Positions 55,692 through 63,772 of a DNA stretch of 64,000 nucleotides are shown in pieces (the stretch's first letter is position 1; every line of letters begins with the position of its first letter). The notes under the pieces were generated by a model, which ran no database searches, had not been told where the DNA came from, and saw only the letters and a program-made list of their open reading frames with translations. Origin of the DNA: Croceimicrobium hydrocarbonivorans (GTDB lineage: Bacteria; Bacteroidota; Bacteroidia; Flavobacteriales; Schleiferiaceae). The stretch covers positions 1,681,501 to 1,745,500 of the forward strand of contig NZ_CP060139.1 in NCBI RefSeq assembly GCF_014524565.1, read 5' to 3'. Position numbers and translations under genes: made by a program.

Positions 55692-56153
55692 ATGAGGGCC
55701 ATTCCAAATCCTGTATTCCGTAACTACGACGATAAAGTAATTGAAAATCCTCGCGCCTATGTAGCCACTTGGCTTAATAAGCATCCGCGAGGTAAGATTT
55801 TCGTGGGCTGCGATTCCAAAGTCAGGGGCCATCAAACCAAATACAGCACCGCCATTTGTATGTGGGACATTGGCCGAGGCGTAAGTGAGATTTACAAGAA
55901 TGAAGTCGTGAAAACTCCACCCGATCAATATACCCGATTATGGACAGAAGTAGAAAAGGCGGTGGCAGTAGCTTCGGAGCTCAAAGGCCTGACTGCAATA
56001 ACGGTACACGTTGATATTAACTCGAATCCTCGTTTTCGATCTCATCAATTATATGATGCTTCTATAGGCCTAATTAGTGCTATGGGCTTCGAAGGAGCCG
56101 GAAAACCCCATTCCTGGGCAGCAAGTTGTGGTGCGCATCGCCACTGCCAATAA
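55692..56153 (+). CDS. YkuK-like (DUF458) RNase H-fold protein
   Basis: 153 residues from the ATG at 55692; the in-frame TTG at 55686 is rejected. It belongs to the DUF458/YkuK group of predicted RNase H-like nucleases: first strand with acidic residue in IFVGCDSKV (Asp41), the second-strand segment YSTAICMWDI, and later HVDINSNPRFRSHQLYDASIG with further acidic residues. The C-terminus contains KPHSWAAS. Activity in the family has not been firmly shown to my knowledge. It stands alone between two terminators. Confidence 0.82.
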   Translation: MRAIPNPVFRNYDDKVIENPRAYVATWLNKHPRGKIFVGCDSKVRGHQTKYSTAICMWDIGRGVSEIYKNEVVKTPPDQYTRLWTEVEKAVAVASELKGLTAITVHVDINSNPRFRSHQLYDASIGLISAMGFEGAGKPHSWAASCGAHRHCQ

Positions 56154-56262
56154 TCTACTAACAGAAATTCGAACCTGTTGATAAACCGTTAGTAAAATAG
56201 GCGCTTTTTAACTATATAAATTTTTTTACCAAAATAATTTACTGATAAATAACGATTTAAGC

Positions 56263-56293
56263 TTGTGATTCTAAATCGTACTTTTTACATTAG
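56263..56293 (+). promoter_or_regulatory. Promoter of small ORF at 56315
   Basis: TTG at 56263-56265, 20-nt spacer, TACATTAG at 56286-56293, one mismatch to the -7 consensus. Correct spacing to the ATG at 56315. Confidence 0.5.
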
Positions 56294-56314
56294 GCCTCCA
56301 ATATACGGGGAGAC

Positions 56315-56488
56315 ATGGGAATATTTACAAATCACAAATCAGGATCGAAGGCCAGCGACAAAGGCGGCCAAGTGTCTTTGATTAACAATCGTTGCAGCGG
56401 ACCTAGTATTACCAGCAATCGACGGGTGCTGTTTAAACAGTTCAACTACCAGTTCCGCTTAAAGAAATTTGAACCAATTGCGAGTTAA
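56315..56488 (+). CDS. Small basic protein, 57 residues, unknown
   Basis: ATG at 56315 opens 57 codons (MGIFTNHKSGSKASDKGG, ending KKFEPIAS), too short for most ORF lists. The case is good: a promoter with 20-nt spacing upstream, a Shine-Dalgarno-like GGGGAG 2 nt before the ATG (rare here, where leaders lack SD), and a terminator 6 nt after the stop. The protein is basic (several Lys/Arg, one Cys), with no signal peptide or hydrophobic segment. No family recognised. The rest of the 393-nt gap upstream (56154-56262) is AT-rich with nothing identified. Confidence 0.6.
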   Translation: MGIFTNHKSGSKASDKGGQVSLINNRCSGPSITSNRRVLFKQFNYQFRLKKFEPIAS

Positions 56489-56494
56489 ATAAAG

Positions 56495-56526
56495 AAAAGG
56501 GCCCCTGAATATCAGCGGCCCTTTTT
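56495..56526. terminator. Bidirectional terminator, small ORF and E1 gene
   Basis: AAAAGGGCC (56495-56503) pairs with GGCCCTTTT (56517-56525). The inner CTGA/TCAG extends the stem. It serves the small ORF on the plus strand and the E1 gene on the minus strand. Confidence 0.85.
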
Positions 56527-56546
56527 ATTTTGATTGAAGCTCCAGC

Positions 56547-58622
56547 TTAATATGCTGCGAGCTCTTCTAATTTCGCCTGTACCTTTTCTGCATTAGGGAT
56601 CATTGTGGCTTCCAATGTGCTGTTCAAGGGAATGGCCGGCATATTTTCGGAACCCAGCACCATTACGGGTGCATCCAGGTCACGGAAAGCTTCTTGTTGA
56701 ATCCATCCTGCCAATCCTTGAGAGAAGCCATTGCGAGAAGGTTCCTCAGTTACGATCAATACCTTACCATGCGCTTTTACACGTTCCAGGATTAGTTCTT
56801 CATCCAAAGGATAAAGCGTTCGAAGGTCAAGCACCTCAACTTTATTGTTTAGGGCCTGACGCGCTGCTTTAGCCCAATACACGCCCATTCCATAGGTGAC
56901 AACTAATAAACTGCTATTATTTGCCATGCTTTCTGCACTGGCTTCATAAGCGATGCGTCCTTTACCAAAGGGTAATACATAATCTGCCGAAGGCTCAACG
57001 GTTTTAGCATCTTCAGTTCCCTTCACCTTAGACCAGTACAATCCTTTATGCTCCAACATCACTACCGGATTCGGATCATAATAAGCAGCCTTCATCAAAC
57101 CTTTTAAATCGGCTCCCGTACTGGGATAGGCAATCTTAATTCCACGGATATTGGTCAACACACTTTCTACTGAGCTAGAGTGGTAAGGACCACCACTTCC
57201 ATAGGCGCCAATAGGCACACGGATTACCGAGCTTACCGGCCATTTGCCATTGGATAAATAGCTACTGCGACTTACCTCCGTAAAAAGCTGGTTTAAACCG
57301 GGCCAGATATAATCTGCAAATTGAACCTCCACAAAAGGCTTAAGGCCAGTAGCACTCATCCCTACCGTAGAACCAATAATAAAGGCTTCTTGTATAGGCG
57401 TATTGAATACTCGGTCATCACCGAATTTTTGTGCAAGGGTTGCGGCTTCGCGGAACACACCGCCCAGGCGACCACCAACATCCTGACCATATAATAAGGC
57501 CTCTTTATGCTCGGCCATAATTTCTTGAATCGCAAAAAGTGCTGCGTCTACCATCACGGTTTTTTCCTTGCCCTGTGGACTGCGTTCCCCTTTTTCTTCG
57601 GTGATGGGGCTGGGGGCAAAATCGTGGGTAAATAAATCTTCGGGACGAGGATCTTCTTGAGCCAGGGCCTCATTATAATCGGCTAAAACACGCTCACCTT
57701 CCTCTTTGTAAATAGTATCTAACTCCGCTTCCTCAAGTCCATGCTCCGCAAGCCAGGCACGTAACTTAGGCCAGGGATCACGTAAAGCATGTTCTTCCAA
57801 ATCATCGCGGTAAAACTCCTTACGCACTCCGGAGGTATGGTGTCCTAATAAAGGCACCTTAGCGTGTACGAGGAATGGTCGACGCTCCTTACGCATCAAT
57901 TCAATTACCTCTTCCAAGGTAGCGTAAGACTCTTCGAAATTGCTACCATCTATACTGCGAACTTCAATGCCTTTAAATCCCTGAGCGAATTCGGCGGCAT
58001 TTTGCGCACGAGTTTCCTTGGCATTCGCCGAAATATCCCATTCATTATCCTGCACTAAAAAGAGCAAAGGGAATTGCTTCAAAGCCGCCATCTGCAAAGC
58101 TTCGGAAACCTCACCTTCGGTCATGGCTGCATCTCCAATAGAACATACCGCAATAGCCTTTTCATCTCCTTCCGTAAGGCCCATCTTTTCGCGGTACTGA
58201 ATTCCCATCGCTACCCCAGCGGTAGGAATAGCTTGCATACCGGTAGCCGAAGATTGATGTGGAATCTTAGGTTTATCCGCATCATTTAAACTGGGATGCG
58301 AATAATAGGTACGTCCACCACTAAAAGGATCATCGCGCTTCGCCAATAATTGCAACATGCAATCGTAGGGACGCATTCCAATTGACATCAGAATAGAATC
58401 GTCGCGGTAATAAGGGGCAACATAATCGTAAGACTGAAGCTGTAAGCCTAAAGCTATCTGAATCGCCTCATGACCGCGAGAAGCCGCGTGTACATATTTA
58501 GCTGTGATCGCTTTATTCTCTTCATAGAGCTCTGCCATTTGTTTGGCAGCACTCATCAGGCGGAAAGCCTTTTTTGCAATATCGATAGAAACCAGAGGTG
58601 CTTTTTCGGTAGGTGCAGACAT
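56547..58622 (-). CDS. 2-oxoacid dehydrogenase E1, fused alpha-beta
   Basis: ThDP-dependent decarboxylating subunit of a branched-chain 2-oxoacid-type dehydrogenase complex, 691 residues. Residues ~1-330 are the E1-alpha part with the ThDP/Mg motif GDAAMTEGE...QDNEWDIS. Residues ~350-691 are the E1-beta part (LYGQDVGGRLGGVFREA, EVQFADYIWPGLNQLF, LVVTYGMGVYWA). Fused E1 of this kind is common in Bacteroidota. Substrate preference (branched-chain versus pyruvate) is inferred from the family. The E2 and E3 genes are not in the window. A -7-like GATATTTG lies just upstream on the minus strand. Confidence 0.92.
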   Translation of the reverse strand: MSAPTEKAPLVSIDIAKKAFRLMSAAKQMAELYEENKAITAKYVHAASRGHEAIQIALGLQLQSYDYVAPYYRDDSILMSIGMRPYDCMLQLLAKRDDPFSGGRTYYSHPSLNDADKPKIPHQSSATGMQAIPTAGVAMGIQYREKMGLTEGDEKAIAVCSIGDAAMTEGEVSEALQMAALKQFPLLFLVQDNEWDISANAKETRAQNAAEFAQGFKGIEVRSIDGSNFEESYATLEEVIELMRKERRPFLVHAKVPLLGHHTSGVRKEFYRDDLEEHALRDPWPKLRAWLAEHGLEEAELDTIYKEEGERVLADYNEALAQEDPRPEDLFTHDFAPSPITEEKGERSPQGKEKTVMVDAALFAIQEIMAEHKEALLYGQDVGGRLGGVFREAATLAQKFGDDRVFNTPIQEAFIIGSTVGMSATGLKPFVEVQFADYIWPGLNQLFTEVSRSSYLSNGKWPVSSVIRVPIGAYGSGGPYHSSSVESVLTNIRGIKIAYPSTGADLKGLMKAAYYDPNPVVMLEHKGLYWSKVKGTEDAKTVEPSADYVLPFGKGRIAYEASAESMANNSSLLVVTYGMGVYWAKAARQALNNKVEVLDLRTLYPLDEELILERVKAHGKVLIVTEEPSRNGFSQGLAGWIQQEAFRDLDAPVMVLGSENMPAIPLNSTLEATMIPNAEKVQAKLEELAAY

Positions 58623-58733
58623 GCGTATTTTTTTGCTGCTGCAAATATCGGAAATGCACAGCGAAGGATGGCCCCTCAGCCGAAAGGCTTTATAGGACAG
58701 GCTTAAAAAAGAAAAATATCTGCTAAGATGGCC

Positions 58734-59708
58734 TTATTCGTCTTTGGCTGCAGCGCCAAAATCGTAGCTAAAGCCAATGCTCAATACCTGCTTAAACTGG
58801 GAGCGAGGAACACCTAAATCTGGATTATTCTCATCCAAATAGAACTTCACATCATGGTCATAGATGTAGGCCAAAGAAATATTCGCTTTGATAAACTTAT
58901 TGACCTTAAAGAACATGATCAGCTCGGAGTTGATATCGATTAAGCTTGGGTCTTCCACATAATTGGAGAAGAGATCAATTCGACCTTGCAAATCCACATT
59001 CATCCAAAGCTTGCGCTTATAGGTGATATTGGCATAAGCCCCTGCTTCCAAACGGTAACTACTTCCTGGATCAACACCATAGGCTCCTTCATCTGCTAGT
59101 CTTTGAACCGTAACGATAGTAGCCTTTGCGGTAATTGGAGACAAGAACATGGTAAAACGCTTATTCGGCTTATTGGTAGCTCCTAAACCAAAAAGAAAAT
59201 AGCCCGGGGCCATAAAATCCGAAATCTTAACATCGTCACCTATATCTCCGGGGTTTTCGTAACCGGGACGAAACTGAGTACGGAAATTAAGTAAAGCCGA
59301 ATAGCTCCATTTTTTGCTGTGGAGGTAATCTAAGCGTGATTCGATTTCAATTCGATCGTCGGTTTTATTGAAAATGGTATCCTGAAAGTTAACCCCATAG
59401 GCCAAGGTCATGGCATTGCTCCACACCCATTTGCCCTTACCGGTATAATTAGCAAAACCCGTGAAAATGGTATTCCCGGCAATCGAGTTCACACCACCCG
59501 CCTGCCAATTGCTGTAGCTGGCTTGGGTAAATTGAATCCCGAAATTTCCTCCTAAATCCCACTTGGTGGTGTCCAGAGCATCTTGCCCCAAACGTTGAAT
59601 GGAGAGTTTCCGAAACTCCAGAACATCTTTTTCTTTTACCAAAGCATTATTCTGAGCGTGGAGGGACAAGCTCAAGAGGCTGATAATAAGGAGGGCGGCC
59701 TTTGGCAT
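58734..59708 (-). CDS. DUF3078 outer-membrane-type protein
   Basis: 324 residues. The ATG at 59708 (MPKAALLIISLLSLSLHA) gives the signal peptide; the in-frame TTG at 59726 lies inside a -7 box. The mature part is a string of amphipathic beta strands with WDLGGNFGIQFTQASYSNWQAGG, the characteristic opening of DUF3078, and ends in an aromatic-rich strand (LSIGFSYDFG). It is probably a beta-barrel in the outer membrane of unknown function. It starts 23 nt after the neighbouring hydratase gene on the same strand but has its own promoter element. Confidence 0.88.
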   Translation of the reverse strand: MPKAALLIISLLSLSLHAQNNALVKEKDVLEFRKLSIQRLGQDALDTTKWDLGGNFGIQFTQASYSNWQAGGVNSIAGNTIFTGFANYTGKGKWVWSNAMTLAYGVNFQDTIFNKTDDRIEIESRLDYLHSKKWSYSALLNFRTQFRPGYENPGDIGDDVKISDFMAPGYFLFGLGATNKPNKRFTMFLSPITAKATIVTVQRLADEGAYGVDPGSSYRLEAGAYANITYKRKLWMNVDLQGRIDLFSNYVEDPSLIDINSELIMFFKVNKFIKANISLAYIYDHDVKFYLDENNPDLGVPRSQFKQVLSIGFSYDFGAAAKDE

Positions 59709-59723
59709 TAGTGCAATTTTTTG

Positions 59724-59731
59724 CAAAATTA
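59724..59731 (-). promoter_or_regulatory. -7 box of the DUF3078 gene
   Basis: TAATTTTG on the minus strand, exact match, abutting the stop codon of the upstream gene and 16 nt before the ATG at 59708. Confidence 0.45.
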
Positions 59732-60502
59732 TTATTTCTTCTTAAAGGCATTGATGGCATTGCGGGTAAATTCTGATAAAACCAATTCACCGCTAATCGC
59801 CGCACGATCTGCTAATAGCTGATCCCAGTTTTCGCATCCTTGCCAGAAAACCTCTTTCAACTGACGCATCGCTTCGGGGTTAAAGCCTTTTAAACGTTCT
59901 ATTAATTCGGCCATTGCCTGATCCATCTCGGCCACTGTATCATGTAAATGATAATAGAGCCCTTTTTGATGGGCCCATTGTGCATCGCGCCATTCGGTAG
60001 CATTAATTGCTAATTCACTCATAGCGCTTAAGCCCACTTTGCGTTCTACCGCTGGTCCAACTACAAAAGGCCCGATACCAACTGCCAGCTCTGATAATTT
60101 TACCGAAGCAAATTTTGTGGCAAAACAGTAATCTACCGCCGAGGCCAAGCCTACCGCTCCACCCACAGCCTTGCCATGCACGCGACCTACAATAAACTTG
60201 GGGCATTTGCGCATGGCATTAATCACATTGGCAAAGCCACTGAAGAACTTCTTGCCTTGATCTAAATCCTGAATGGAAATCAATTCATCGAAAGAGGCAC
60301 CCGCGCAAAAAGCACGCTCACCTGCAGAACGCAATACAATTACTTTCACGGTATCATTCGTACCGGCCTCAGTAATGGCCGCCGCCAATTCTGATAAAAG
60401 TTTGCTGGGCAGCGAATTGCTCATTGGGTGAAAAAACTCAATGCTCGCTACACCTTCTTCAATGCTGGTTTGAATGTATCCTTGTTGTAATGCGTCCGAC
60501 AT
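59732..60502 (-). CDS. Enoyl-CoA hydratase/isomerase family protein
   Basis: Crotonase-fold protein, 256 residues. The oxyanion-hole loops AFCAGASFDEL and KAVGGAVGL are present. In the first catalytic position of hydratases (Glu144 in rat enzyme, GGGCEL) the residue is Gly118 (GGAVGL). The second (Glu164) is kept as Glu138 in LSELAVGIGP. A single catalytic glutamate is more usual for isomerases or other crotonases than for hydratases. The reaction is therefore uncertain. No beta-oxidation partner lies next to it; the fused E1 gene is nearby on the same strand, which would fit branched-chain amino-acid breakdown. Confidence 0.85.
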   Translation of the reverse strand: MSDALQQGYIQTSIEEGVASIEFFHPMSNSLPSKLLSELAAAITEAGTNDTVKVIVLRSAGERAFCAGASFDELISIQDLDQGKKFFSGFANVINAMRKCPKFIVGRVHGKAVGGAVGLASAVDYCFATKFASVKLSELAVGIGPFVVGPAVERKVGLSAMSELAINATEWRDAQWAHQKGLYYHLHDTVAEMDQAMAELIERLKGFNPEAMRQLKEVFWQGCENWDQLLADRAAISGELVLSEFTRNAINAFKKK

Positions 60503-60518
60503 AGTTCAAATTTTGCCG

Positions 60519-60526
60519 CAAAGGTA
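60519..60526 (-). promoter_or_regulatory. -7 box of the enoyl-CoA hydratase-like gene
   Basis: TACCTTTG on the minus strand, exact TAnnTTTG match, 17 nt upstream of the ATG at 60502. A TTC instead of TTG is found at -33. Confidence 0.45.
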
Positions 60527-60624
60527 AAGCGCTTAGCGCGAATGCCGAAGATGATTTACATTTTCAGCCCGAATAGATATTTGCCCTTAACCTCTGGCTA
60601 ACCTTAGTTTAGTTCCTTTGATCT

Positions 60625-62448
60625 ATGAAAAAAGTGCTTTTTTACTTTTCCGTGCTCTGCTTTGGATCGATGCAAGCCCAGGAAAACTGTTCTACTGATT
60701 TTAACTTTTCGGTAGATACCACTAAGGCGGCTCAGCCCTTTAATCACCTGGCTTTTCAGAATGATCCTTGTCGTTTTCAATTTGCGATTGTAACCGATCG
60801 TACTGGCGGTCATCGTCCCGGAGTTTTTATGGATGGGGTAAATAAGCTCAACCTAATGCAGCCCGAATTTGTGATGAGCGTTGGCGACCTCATCGAAGGC
60901 TATACCCTGGATACCATCGAGCTGGCCCGCCAATGGAATGAGTTCAATTCTTTTGTGGGTCATCTGCAAATGCCTTTCTTCTATGTGCCGGGTAACCACG
61001 ATATCACCAATGCGGTAATGGAGAAAGAGTGGCTTTCGCGCTTTGGATCTACTTATTACCACTTCACCTATAAAGATGTTTTATTCCTCTGCCTCAATTC
61101 CGAGGACCAACAAAGAGGAGCCGGACATGGCACTATTTCCGATGCCCAATTTGAATATGCCGCCAAAGTTTTGAAGGATAATCCCGATGTGCGCTGGACT
61201 TTGATCTTCATGCATCAGCCCCTTTGGCATCAGAGAAATACAGTACGTTGGCAAGAGCTGGAAGCCCTTTTAGGCGATCGCAATCATACTGTTTATGCCG
61301 GGCATGAGCATCGCTATGTGAAGGAAAAGCGCAATAATGGCAAGTACTTTACCCTGGCTACTACCGGTGGAGGATCAGGCCTGCGCGGACCTAAATTGGG
61401 GGAGTTCGATCATATGATGTGGGTGACCATGACCGATCAAGGCCCCATTATGGCCAATTTGGCTTTGGATGGTATTTGGACCGAAGATGTGGTTACCCAA
61501 GACACCAAAAATCTAATTGAGAAATTTAGTGCCCATTCACCCATCGAAATTGAACCTCTCTTTTTTGAAGGTGAGCGTTTTGAATCAGGCAGTCTAGGCC
61601 TGAAGATCACCAATGATGAAAATGTTCCGATGCGCTTGAATTTCCGCACCCAGAACAGTCCTAACTTGGCGCTCTTTGCAGATAGCAGCCAAATTTCGGT
61701 CGCCCCGAATAGCGTGGCTTTCATGAATCTTAAGCTCCTCTCCCAAGAGGGAGACTCCTTAATTCCCGCCCAATTGTTTGCCGATTTAGAACTGGGCGCT
61801 GAAGGCGAGCCCGCCCATATCTCCTACCCCTATGTTTACAGGATTAAGCCCCTGCGAAAAAGAGCCTTGAAACAATGTTCCCAAAAGCCTAAAGTGGATG
61901 GCTCCACCCAAGAGTGGGGTGCCATGAGCTATGCTTTCGAACGCAATGCCGGTACAGTAAAAGTAGAATTCGACCTGGCTTATGATGAGCAATACGTTTA
62001 CGTTGCAGCGCGAGTTACAGACGACACCATTCAATCTTATGGCGGTGGAGCTACCTGGCAGCAAGACAATTTAAGCTTTGTGGCCAATGCTGAAAAGATG
62101 GGACGCAGTGCGGTAAGTGTAGGTCATGATTGGTATGCCCAAGACTTCGTTCAGCAGCTTAGCCCGGCGAATGATACCACGCCTTCCGTGGCCTATCGCA
62201 ATAATCTCCCCAAAGGCACAAAAATGATTTGTCGCCAAACCGACTATGGTTATGAAGGTGAGCTAGCCCTGCCCATTTCCTATATCCAAAGCTTCCAAGG
62301 TGAAAACTGGCAATACCTACGCTTGAATGTGGGGATTGATGATAAAGATGGTGGGGAGGTTGTCCGCTATAGTTGGCTTCCTATCTGGCGAAACGCCGAC
62401 AACTATGTGGGATCGGGGTATTTCTTTAGGGTGGAGGAGAAAAGGTAA
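60625..62448 (+). CDS. Secreted metallophosphoesterase with CBM9-like domain
   Basis: 607 residues, signal peptide MKKVLFYFSVLCFGSMQA. The calcineurin-like phosphoesterase domain (about 50-270) has GDLIEG (87-92), GNHD (123-126), MHQPLWH and GHEHRY. The first metal motif is TDRTGGHR (Asp58), not the usual D-x-H. A beta domain follows, then a C-terminal CBM9-like domain (about 410-607: KVDGSTQEWG, YDEQYVYVAARVTDD). The latter suggests binding to a carbohydrate or polymer. No CHU_C tail. The substrate is unknown; the architecture would fit a periplasmic or surface phosphodiesterase. Confidence 0.86.
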   Translation: MKKVLFYFSVLCFGSMQAQENCSTDFNFSVDTTKAAQPFNHLAFQNDPCRFQFAIVTDRTGGHRPGVFMDGVNKLNLMQPEFVMSVGDLIEGYTLDTIELARQWNEFNSFVGHLQMPFFYVPGNHDITNAVMEKEWLSRFGSTYYHFTYKDVLFLCLNSEDQQRGAGHGTISDAQFEYAAKVLKDNPDVRWTLIFMHQPLWHQRNTVRWQELEALLGDRNHTVYAGHEHRYVKEKRNNGKYFTLATTGGGSGLRGPKLGEFDHMMWVTMTDQGPIMANLALDGIWTEDVVTQDTKNLIEKFSAHSPIEIEPLFFEGERFESGSLGLKITNDENVPMRLNFRTQNSPNLALFADSSQISVAPNSVAFMNLKLLSQEGDSLIPAQLFADLELGAEGEPAHISYPYVYRIKPLRKRALKQCSQKPKVDGSTQEWGAMSYAFERNAGTVKVEFDLAYDEQYVYVAARVTDDTIQSYGGGATWQQDNLSFVANAEKMGRSAVSVGHDWYAQDFVQQLSPANDTTPSVAYRNNLPKGTKMICRQTDYGYEGELALPISYIQSFQGENWQYLRLNVGIDDKDGGEVVRYSWLPIWRNADNYVGSGYFFRVEEKR

Positions 62449-62461
62449 TAAAGCTTTATAG

Positions 62462-62525
62462 GGTTGCTTCACCGCCCGCTCCTTCGTCGCTCGAGACTCG
62501 GTGGGCGCAGAGGTACACAGAGGGG
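62462..62525 (+). repeat. Dispersed intergenic repeat, copy A
   Basis: TTGCTTCACCGCCCGCTCCT followed by CGTCGCTCGAG and CGCAGAGGTACACAGAGG. The same string, slightly varied, recurs at 63671-63730 (copy D). Confidence 0.7.
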
Positions 62526-62547
62526 TTTTGCTGTTGATTGATCTTTT

Positions 62548-62614
62548 CACCGCCCGCTTCGCTAATGGTGCAAAGAAGCTCCTGCCTGCCGGTAGGCGGG
62601 AAGGGACGCAAAGG
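62548..62614 (+). repeat. Dispersed intergenic repeat, copy B
   Basis: CACCGCCCGCTTCGCTAATG, then GCAAAGAAGCTCCTG and the near-palindrome CCTGCCTGCCGGTAGGCGGG (62581-62600), then ACGCAAAGG. The reverse complement of copy D shares most of GCAAAGAAGCTCCTGCCTGC (one change in 20) and the following CGGTAGGC. Confidence 0.7.
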
Positions 62615-62695
62615 TTTAGACCTTGCAAAAATGAAGATTCATAGGTAAGCCAGACGCTTTGAAGTACCTTCCCTTTCGATTAAAGGAATAAATAC

Positions 62696-63049
62696 ATGAA
62701 AAGCCTTCTCTTATCGCTTCCCTTTATTTTCGGTCTTTCAGCGCTTGCGCCCTCATCTGCTCTGGTGGTGGAAGCCCGGCTAATTGACAAATTCAAGCTT
62801 GAGCTTGCTGATGAAACTGGCAAACTTGAATTCTTAAAGTTTCAGTCTACGGAGACGGACGACATCTTTTTACTGCAGCCTGATTATGTAAATCACCCTA
62901 AAAGTTTTTATCGGAAGAATAAAGTCTATGAAATCACATATGGGCCAGGCGATTTATGGGCCAACTTTAGACATGATATAGATCTGAAAGTTAGTGATGA
63001 ACTGGAATACTATCCACTTCATTTTTTACTAGAGATTAAAAGGTTGTAG
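62696..63049 (+). CDS. Hypothetical exported protein
   Basis: 117 residues with an N-terminal signal (LLLSLPFIFGLSALAPSSA). The mature ~95 residues are mixed charged and aromatic (LQPDYVNHPKSFYRKNKVYE, ending HFLLEIKRL). No family recognised. It sits between copies B and C of the repeat family, without visible promoter or terminator. Confidence 0.5.
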   Translation: MKSLLLSLPFIFGLSALAPSSALVVEARLIDKFKLELADETGKLEFLKFQSTETDDIFLLQPDYVNHPKSFYRKNKVYEITYGPGDLWANFRHDIDLKVSDELEYYPLHFLLEIKRL

Positions 63050-63055
63050 AAGGTG

Positions 63056-63133
63056 ATTCACCGCTCGCCCTTAATCTGCTTCAAGCAAGCCATCAGCTCT
63101 TTGCGAAGCTTCCCGCCTACCGGCAGACAGGTG
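63056..63133 (-). repeat. Dispersed intergenic repeat, copy C
   Basis: Read on the minus strand it has CCTGTCTGCCGGTAGGCGGG (63131-63112) followed by AAGCTTCGCAAAG, matching copy B (CTGCCGGTAGGCGGGAAG, then CGCAAAG). On the plus strand it begins with a variant of CACCGCCCGC (CACCGCTCGC). The remainder of the gap up to 63249 holds short TCTACTATCTACT-type simple sequence and nothing else recognised. Confidence 0.6.
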
Positions 63134-63249
63134 CATCTCCGGGGTAAAGCCATTAAAGTTGTATCCGATAGATCAACAGTCATTAGCATCTAAAGTCTAC
63201 TGACTAAATTCTATTGTCTCAGCTCCAACTACCAGCTACTATCTACTAT

Positions 63250-63600
63250 CTACTGAATTCCCTCCAACCACTCTCCGTGGATTACACTACGCTCTACCTT
63301 GGCGATGATGCTGTGGTAATAGTTATACCAGGATTGCTTACCGTTCTGCTTGGCCTGAATATGCCCGCTATGCGCACGCCATTTTTGAATAGACTCCTGA
63401 TCTTTCCAATAGGAAATGAAGATTCCTTGCTTGGGCTCCCCGGAAGAAGAATAACCTAAATAGCCCTCCTGCTTTTGGGCTTCCGACATCATCTCGGCAT
63501 CCGCCTCGGCATAGCCATCCAATTGCTCCGATTTTTGAGAAATAAAAATCACCGCATAATAGGGTGCTGTGGGTGGGTCGCCTTTCCAGTGGGTTATCAT
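63250..63600 (-). CDS. Antibiotic-biosynthesis-monooxygenase-fold protein
   Basis: 116 residues, small ferredoxin-like alpha-beta barrel of the ABM superfamily: first strand YYAVIFISQKS, helix with AEADAEMMSEAQKQEGYLG, strand GIFISYWKDQESIQKWRAHSGH, and a C-terminal strand IAKVERSVIHG. The arrangement is that of YqjZ/heme-degrading-like ABM proteins. Members range from quinol monooxygenases to non-enzymatic proteins, so the activity is open. Monocistronic. Confidence 0.82.
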   Translation of the reverse strand: MITHWKGDPPTAPYYAVIFISQKSEQLDGYAEADAEMMSEAQKQEGYLGYSSSGEPKQGIFISYWKDQESIQKWRAHSGHIQAKQNGKQSWYNYYHSIIAKVERSVIHGEWLEGIQ

Positions 63601-63670
63601 AATTGCTATTTTTTAGGTAAAAACGGAAGGGAGCTAAGATACGCTTTGGCTTATGGTCTGAATCATTGTG

Positions 63671-63760
63671 AGGTTGCTTCACCGCCCGCTCCTACGTCGC
63701 TCGAGGCACAGAGGACGCAGAGGTTCACAGCTGCCTACCGGCAGGCAGGAGCTTCTTAGC
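63671..63760 (+). repeat. Dispersed intergenic repeat, copy D
   Basis: TTGCTTCACCGCCCGCTCCT, CGTCGCTCGAGGCACAG, CGCAGAGGTTCACAG, then the near-palindrome CTGCCTACCGGCAGGCAGG (63731-63749) and AGCTTCTTAGC. It combines the left part of copy A with the inverted core of copy B and abuts the transposase reading frame. Confidence 0.7.
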
Positions 63761-63772
63761 GCCGCTGCGGTA

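Noticed and set aside
63475-63759. 94-codon plus-strand ORF overlapping the ABM-fold gene and repeat D
   Set aside because: Runs antisense through a recognisable protein and then a repeat; not a credible gene.
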